Below, in pieces: positions 58,613 to 64,000 of a stretch of 64,000 nucleotides of DNA. The notes below the pieces were generated by a model. That model did no database searches. It was given only the letters and a program-made list of their open reading frames with translations, and was not told the origin of the DNA. The DNA is from Ciborinia camelliae. Lineage: Eukaryota > Ascomycota > Leotiomycetes > Helotiales > Sclerotiniaceae. The stretch is from contig JANPYM010000005.1 of NCBI GenBank assembly GCA_025890175.1, forward strand, positions 1,002,267 to 1,066,266, in the 5' to 3' direction. Each line of letters starts with the position of its first letter. The first letter of the stretch is position 1. The position numbers and the translations under genes were made by a program.

Positions 58613-59838
58613 AGTAGTGTTCAACAATTTCATTTCATTTGGCTTGGTGTGGTGTGGTTTTCATTGCAATGTGTGCGGGTTGGCGAGAAAGTTCGTGCGG
58701 GGAAAATGATGACTAAGGGATAGAGGATGGCAGAAACGAAGCTCAAATGAAATATTGATATTATGCATTATGTGTTATGATTGGATGGGTAGCCTCAGAT
58801 ATGAAGCTGCATATGCGATGATTCATGATGGGATTATGAGAAATCTAGGTAGTTTTCACCAGAGAATACATACGTTCATTACCAACTAGCTTATAAGGTC
58901 TTGGCTCATCATCTCAAACTTTGAGTTCTATATATCTCATCTTACTGTATATACTAAAATTGGAACTCCGGATATTGTGAATATACCCCCGTAAGGTACC
59001 TATCTATCCCATACACATCTCAATGTAGTCTGTACGAGCTATTTTATTTTTACCATCAAGTTTCCTTTGGTGATAGATAGATAGTCAATGGTCCTTGAAT
59101 TCCTTCCTATCTGCCTGTCTGTCTGTCTGTCGATCAGACAAATTGGGCATCTGAAACGGCCCTTAACAGATTCGTTTGGTTTAATGGCCGAATACCTACC
59201 TACCTTACCTACCTGGCTTTAGTAAGAATGCTTGAATACCTAATTATCTCTCGTTCTTTTGAGTATGAGTATGAGTATTGATATTCTATTTATTTATATT
59301 TACTCCGCGTTTGTGTTTGTGTTTATGTTTAGGAATGTAATTTTTGTTGTATGGATACTGGATTGTATGGATACCTTGATGGAGATGAGGTGATTTATGG
59401 ATTATAGATAGGTGATATAGTAGTGTAGTAGGGTATATGTGGGTAATTATTTTGAAATTTTTGGATCGTATATGGTATGTAATGATAGTGATGATGATGA
59501 AGTATGTGTTTCTATCTCATGTTGCGTACAGTGCACAAAGATATGTGCTCGTTATAACTTATACGCGGATGAAAATCTCGATAGTGAGGAAGAGGGAGAG
59601 GGAGGGAAGAGTGGAAGGTAATGTAATATCAGTCAGTGATGGGGTTAAGTATACGCCCGCTTCTCATCAGGCATGTATATGGGATTTCAAATTCATGTTA
59701 TATATTCCAATAAATGATTAGGTTTTACTGTATATCATTACAGTAGTAAAAACATATTGACACACTGGAATTCGATATGATACATGGATGGAAGATGCAG
59801 AATTCAAGCTCTAGGAAATATAACTTTCATCTCTGATA
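58613..59838. other. Intergenic region after HET-C
   Basis: No gene. It has a CTGTCTGTCTGT array near 59112-59130, TACCTACC and GAGTATGA stutters and AT-rich tracts. Confidence 0.55.
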
Positions 59839-60951
59839 TCTCTAACATGCATATTATAAAACACCTCATTGATTACCCGACAACTGGGAATCCATAGATC
59901 TGATTTTAGTAAGCTTGTTGCATAAATCACGTCGGTATATGGAAATCGCTTTATGTATCAGCAATCAGATAAAAGAACTATGCTGAAGAGGAAAGAATTC
60001 TCTTGAAGAGATCACTACCTTATAGAATGGGTGATCACACGACTAGCTGGAGCTACATGGCATTCAGTAGGCAGGGGCCTAGGCATAACAAAGTGAGGTT
60101 TGCTTCCATGTCACTGACTGTAGGTAGTATATAAAGCTTGTTAGTATTTTGTAACTCTGCAGTCATTACATCACCTAGTCTAAAAAGGAACAATACTAAG
60201 CTCGAAGGCCTACCTAGTTTACGTGATTCGGCACGTGAATTAGATCCACAGATTAATCAAAGTTGCCCATTTTGGTTATCCATATTGTTGTTGGTATTCA
60301 CCATGGCTTATGAAGACGGAATTATACTGTAGTATGTATCATATTGAGTTTCGGCTTATTTTCTAAAAACTACATTATGGTTTGAACTCGTGTGTATATG
60401 TGCGTACCGCTAGCACATGCGCTAGCTGTACAGTACCTGAATCACATGATTATCTCAACAGTTATAGATCAGGTACCTTGTTGTACTCCTAGTCTACCGT
60501 GGACAACCTTAGATCATCGTCAATAATACTAATACGAGCGTGGGAGGGCCCACAGAGCCTGAAACGTCAGATATACTAAAGTAGGTAGCTTGATCTTGAG
60601 GGGAAGGAAGGCGCACACACCCCTCCTCCTTTCCCCAAGCGTCCGAAGATATTAAAATAACCGATGCAGCAAAATCGAAAGTTTCCGCTTTTGAATGCGA
60701 TCTACGTAGTAGGTAATAACCAAATCCATATGATAAATTATGTAAACCGATTGCAGTAAGATGAATGGATCGGTTTTTTGCTTCTGCCCCGAAACCCTTT
60801 TACTTCGTTTCAGGCATTACCAGCTTATTGTACTCCTAGCCTAACAACCTGAGACCGTTATCTGTACTTTTTCTAGCTCTACCAGACGTGAGGATTTCGG
60901 GGCTCGCTTAATCTTAATCAATGAGGTGTTTTATAATATGCATGTTAGAGA
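59839..60951. mobile_element. 1.1 kb element with 37-bp terminal inverted repeats
   Basis: The left end (59839-59875) and the right end (60915-60951) are exact inverted copies over 37 bp. The left reads TCTCTAACATGCATATTATA, then AAACACCTCATTGATTA. Copy B of the dispersed repeat (59935-60086) lies inside. No open frame above about 64 codons is found, so it is nonautonomous. No target duplication is obvious in the flanks (left GATA, right AGAGAAG), which leaves open a decayed insertion or a foldback rearrangement. Confidence 0.75.
59935..60086 (-). repeat. Dispersed repeat, copy B
   Basis: This is the reverse complement of copy A (48965-49113). The shared core includes GATTGCTG, TTCTTTTATCTGATTG and ATGCCATGTAGCT. 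Confidence 0.8.
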
Positions 60952-62313
60952 AGAGAAGAGATAAGTGCAACTCATACCCTACTTTTATTAATCACTACCA
61001 CCACACGATGCTTTCACCTGGAGTGATGCCAACAATAGAATATATAGAACTTCAGTATTTCAATGTATTTTCATAATTACATAGGTAAGATTACCTAGGT
61101 ATTGAATACAATATATATATTAGTATGGTGTAACACCAACACGCCTTAATATCAGCCATTATAATACCAACTTCAAGTTATACTTCTCTCATCACCGGAT
61201 ACCTAATATAGAGTGCGTATATATATTATATTTCAACGCACCTGCTCTGCGAGTCCTAAATATACTATAATAACTATGAATCAGTATCGCAGGGAAGGAG
61301 TGAAGAGGAAGGAGGAAGTCTAAACTGATACGGGTATGTATCGTGCGGTTAGCGGAAGGGGATTCTTTTGTCCACGATCAATGAATTCTAGATGTGCTAT
61401 ACCGTGTGCACCGATTGATCTGCGGGGGTTAAAATTCCATTTCCATCTGTGTGGATTCGGCGGTGTTGGGGCAAGAGTTAAAGTGATGATGATGATGATG
61501 ATAATGATGATGAATATAGTATAATGTAGAAGTGATTGTAATTAGGTGGGTAATCTTGAGAAGTAATATACTAAACAATTAGATGCTCGATAGCTCGACC
61601 CACTTTGGGTATTTTGTCTCGAAAAAGCCTGCTGGTTGGTCGAATTACGTACATAGTACTTTACCTTCATTGATGCTTAACGCCGAGTGTTCTTTCCTCC
61701 AATACCCTCTATACGAAAGAGCCATCGTGTTTGGTTTATCTCCCAAATACACACAACACCTATGTAGGTGGATGACTGGCAAAGAATTACGAGGCTATCT
61801 AAATATCACAACGGCCGGACACAATTCATAGACCCAATACCGAAGACTGAGAAAGTAAACCAATTGGAAGGTAGGAAATTCACAAGTCCATTCGGAAGCC
61901 ACTTACTATTCCAACGGCTTCAAGGCTAATTGAAACTAGATGCTATAGTCTATGGACAATTATTTCATAACACACCAAATCCGCCATCTAATTGGTAATG
62001 ATCGCCAACTATGAGTCGTAGTATGGAAAGTAAGCCAATGGGATGAGGAAGAGGACACTTCTAAATTTTTAGTTAACAATTTTATGCGATACCGATAAAA
62101 GGTATCTACTTTCTAACCGGATTGAGAAAGTTGATTAATTGCCACCGAGATCATTTTCTTCAGTCGATATACAAATAGAGGAGACCTGGGCATATAAGGG
62201 AGAGGAAATCCCCAAGTTCCACTGTTCTTTTCATCATCTGTAACATTGTCATCCTTTCAAGTTGAACATAATTTCATACTCCGAATTAAATTCAAACATT
62301 CAGAAGTGACAAT
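60952..62313. other. Intergenic region before the orphan repeat protein
   Basis: No supported gene. Trinucleotide ATG/GAT arrays occur near 61485-61515. An 82-codon open frame at 61583-61831 (starting MLDSSTHFGYFVSKKPAGWS) has no recognisable feature. The right end must hold the promoter of the gene at 62314. Confidence 0.5.
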
Positions 62314-63297
62314 ATGGAATCCTACAAGAACAGAGCAGGTGCTAACCACCAAGCGATGCCTAACTACTCTCAATCCTCCGCCGGTCCTTCTAGATTGGCG
62401 AGACAGGCCGTACCTTCCGTCAGTGAAGATGGGATGGAGGGTTGCCAGGAGAGTGCGGATATGTTTTCCTTTCCTTCGTCCTCCTCCTCATCTAGATGGA
62501 AGAGAAAGGGAGTGTACGTGAAGGAGGAAGATGAGGAGGAAGATAAGGCCTCATCTAGATGGAAGAGAAAGAGGGTGGAAGTGAAGGAGGAAGATGAGGA
62601 AGAAGATAAGGCCCCATCTAGATGGAAGGGAAAGGAGGTGGATGTGAATGAGGATATGGTTTCCTTGCCTTCGTCCTCCTCCTCATCTAGATGGAAGGGA
62701 AAGGGGGTAGAAGTGAAGGAGGAAGATGAGGAGGAAGATGAGGAGGAAGACGAGGAGGAAGACGAGGAGGAAGACGAGGAGGAAGACGAGGAGGAAGACG
62801 AGGAGGAAGACGAGGAGGAAGACGAGGAGGAAGATGAGGAGGAAGATGAGGCCCCATCTAGATGGAAGGGAAAGGGGGTGGACGTGAAGGAGCAAGATTC
62901 GATTGACCTCGACGCCAAACACATGCAGCCAAGAATAGCTTTATTCATACGGGCTTACCCTAACGATAGCTATCCTTACTACTTCACATCCCACGCCTTA
63001 AAATACACCGAGGTATATGAACACCTCACGGTAGAAAAAGTAAAGGAATTCGACCTAAAGGCGTACTGGAAAGATTGCACCTTGATTGAGAGCAATGGTC
63101 GTAAGATGCTCTGTAACAAGGTGACAGGAGATATGAGGGCACCAAGAGCGTTAGATGGCACGAGCCGTACCTGGTGCTGTGGCAAACCTCCTCAGTGTGA
63201 CGGACATGAGGATGATGAATGGGATAGTGACAATTGGGACTGTTGGGAGGGAGTGAAGGAGGGAGGGAGGGAAGGGGAGGAACTTGAAGAAAAGTGA
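62314..63297 (+). CDS. Orphan acidic repeat protein, function unknown
   Basis: This is one exon of 327 residues with ordinary ATG and stop. I recognise no domain. Residues about 50-200 are built from a unit of the form SRWK(G/R)K-x-V-x-VKEEDEEED, repeated four times plus a degenerate one, and the pattern (V/M)-x-(S/L)PSSSSSSRWK occurs twice, so a larger block has been duplicated. A long (EEED)n run is coded by a 12-bp array at 62723-62855. The C-terminal 120 residues are not repetitive (ALFIRAYPNDSYPYYFTSHA, LTVEKVKEFDLKAYWKDCTL) and hold a cysteine/tryptophan end (SRTWCCGKPPQCDGHEDDEW). No signal peptide or membrane span is seen. The reverse strand is open but codes only poly-serine, a mirror of the repeat. 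Confidence 0.6.
   Translation: MESYKNRAGANHQAMPNYSQSSAGPSRLARQAVPSVSEDGMEGCQESADMFSFPSSSSSSRWKRKGVYVKEEDEEEDKASSRWKRKRVEVKEEDEEEDKAPSRWKGKEVDVNEDMVSLPSSSSSSRWKGKGVEVKEEDEEEDEEEDEEEDEEEDEEEDEEEDEEEDEEEDEEEDEEEDEAPSRWKGKGVDVKEQDSIDLDAKHMQPRIALFIRAYPNDSYPYYFTSHALKYTEVYEHLTVEKVKEFDLKAYWKDCTLIESNGRKMLCNKVTGDMRAPRALDGTSRTWCCGKPPQCDGHEDDEWDSDNWDCWEGVKEGGREGEELEEK
62723..62855 (+). repeat. 12-bp minisatellite, (GAGGAGGAAGAC)n
   Basis: About eleven tandem copies of a GAGGAGGAAGAC/T unit encode EEED. It is likely unstable in length. Confidence 0.9.
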
Positions 63298-64000
63298 AGT
63301 AGAGGATAGGAATAAATAAATGAATGAATAGATTCTCAGGGAAGTTGAATCGATAGGAAAGAAGGAAGAAAGGAAGAAAGAAAGAAAGAAAGAAAGAATA
63401 AAAGGATTTTGTAATTTTTGTAATTATTCAAAGTATTGGAAGTATTCTCGAAAGTATTCTTATAAGTAGATATTGAAATTATCATCATCATCATCATCAT
63501 CATAAAACAACGAAATCCAATCCAATCCAACCCAATCCCGAAGAAAAGAATGAATAGAAACCCCCCGATGGAAAAAGAGAAACAAATAAAGGTTTATTTG
63601 GAATATAGTATCATGATATGATATGATATGACATGACATGACATGGCCATTCCCAACCTATATGATAAAATAAAAAGTTAACCCTAGGTACTGAAAACCC
63701 AAGTCCAAGTCCAAAACCCGACCTATCCTCATCGAAAAAAGAAGGAAAGAAGGAAAGAAAGAAGAAGAATCCTTCCTTACAACAAACAAACATACACACA
63801 TACATACATACCCGTACTTATCCCCATCCATCCACCCACCCATCCATCCCTCCCTCCCTCCCTCCCTCCCTCCCAAGTCGAGTAAGGCGAGTAACTCATT
63901 TCTCAATCCCCACTTGCGAAAATTCCTCCTGATCATGACAATCACAATACTATAACCATATCATATATTGCCCTCCCCCCCTCCCCCCAAAAGAGAAGGA
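63298..64000. other. 3' flank with many microsatellites
   Basis: No gene. Arrays of GAAA (63372-63396), ATC (63480-63503), ATGATATG/ATGACATG (63613-63640), CATA (63787-63812), CATCC and CCTCC (63820-63875) are visible. Confidence 0.65.

Noticed and set aside
59437..59721. 94-codon frame in the HET-C downstream region
   Set aside because: It is an AT-rich low-complexity translation without any feature.
62370..62948. 192-codon minus-strand frame made mostly of serine
   Set aside because: It is the mirror of the GAGGAAGAC repeat in the plus-strand orphan gene. Length comes from repeat composition.
63372..63875. Periodic arrays at the right edge considered as CRISPR or telomeric repeats
   Set aside because: The units are 3-8 bp microsatellites without spacers or a telomeric TTAGGG unit.

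Overview
The window is a piece of nuclear chromosome from a filamentous ascomycete. The evidence is short spliceosomal introns (44 to 145 bp, mostly GT..AG with CTAAC/CTAAT branch sites), single-copy fungal genes in mixed orientation, AT-rich intergenic DNA full of microsatellites, and fungus-specific families (PET127, VRG4-type GDP-mannose transporter, SCS7, HET-C, MMM1, DUF3435). The repeat style and protein flavour suggest Leotiomycetes, plausibly Sclerotiniaceae (Botrytis/Sclerotinia-like). That placement is inference. Exon models were built by joining open frames at splice signals and checking phase by hand.

Layout. 1-1934 holds the 3' part of an FAD-dependent oxidoreductase. 2654-8773 holds VPS45, an ALE1-type MBOAT lysophospholipid acyltransferase and a SUR1-type mannosyltransferase of sphingolipid synthesis. 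A 2.2 kb microsatellite-rich gap follows. 10952-17887 holds MMM1 (ERMES), the GDP-mannose transporter VRG4, PLP1 (phosducin-like/TXNDC9) and the CAAX protease RCE1. After a 2.9 kb gap, 20837-24021 encodes a serine-rich two-TM protein of unknown role. 25140-26720 is a decayed NACHT-WD40 (NLR-like) gene. 27039-28314 is a fructosamine/ketosamine-kinase gene with one in-frame stop.

30152-43092 is dense housekeeping: RFC4, a small mitochondrial-type membrane protein, HIS3, LOC1, an EHT1/EEB1-like hydrolase, MAU2 and PET127. 43093-50872 is a 7.8 kb gene-poor island with a methyltransferase relic, a possible secreted-protein gene, a DUF3435 (Starship-captain-type) relic, an intron-containing tRNA-Gly(CCC) and a repeat fragment. 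50873-54689 holds an RBM39/Rsd1-type splicing factor and SCS7. 55278-55728 is a foldback MITE with TA duplication. 56108-58612 is a HET-C-type incompatibility gene. 58613-62313 holds a 1.1 kb element with 37-bp inverted ends. 62314-63297 encodes an orphan protein made of acidic repeats.

Themes. Several genes serve membranes and the secretory pathway. VRG4 supplies Golgi GDP-mannose, the substrate used by the SUR1-type enzyme, and SCS7 hydroxylates the ceramide fatty acids of the same lipids. ALE1, MMM1, VPS45 and RCE1 act on ER, mitochondrial-contact and endosomal membranes. RFC4 and MAU2 act on chromosomes. Self/non-self recognition appears twice, as an intact HET-C and a dead NLR. No unmistakable new multi-gene system is visible. 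The items most worth pursuing are the one-stop fructosamine kinase, the two inverted-repeat elements, the DUF3435 relic in the island, and the repeat-built orphan protein.
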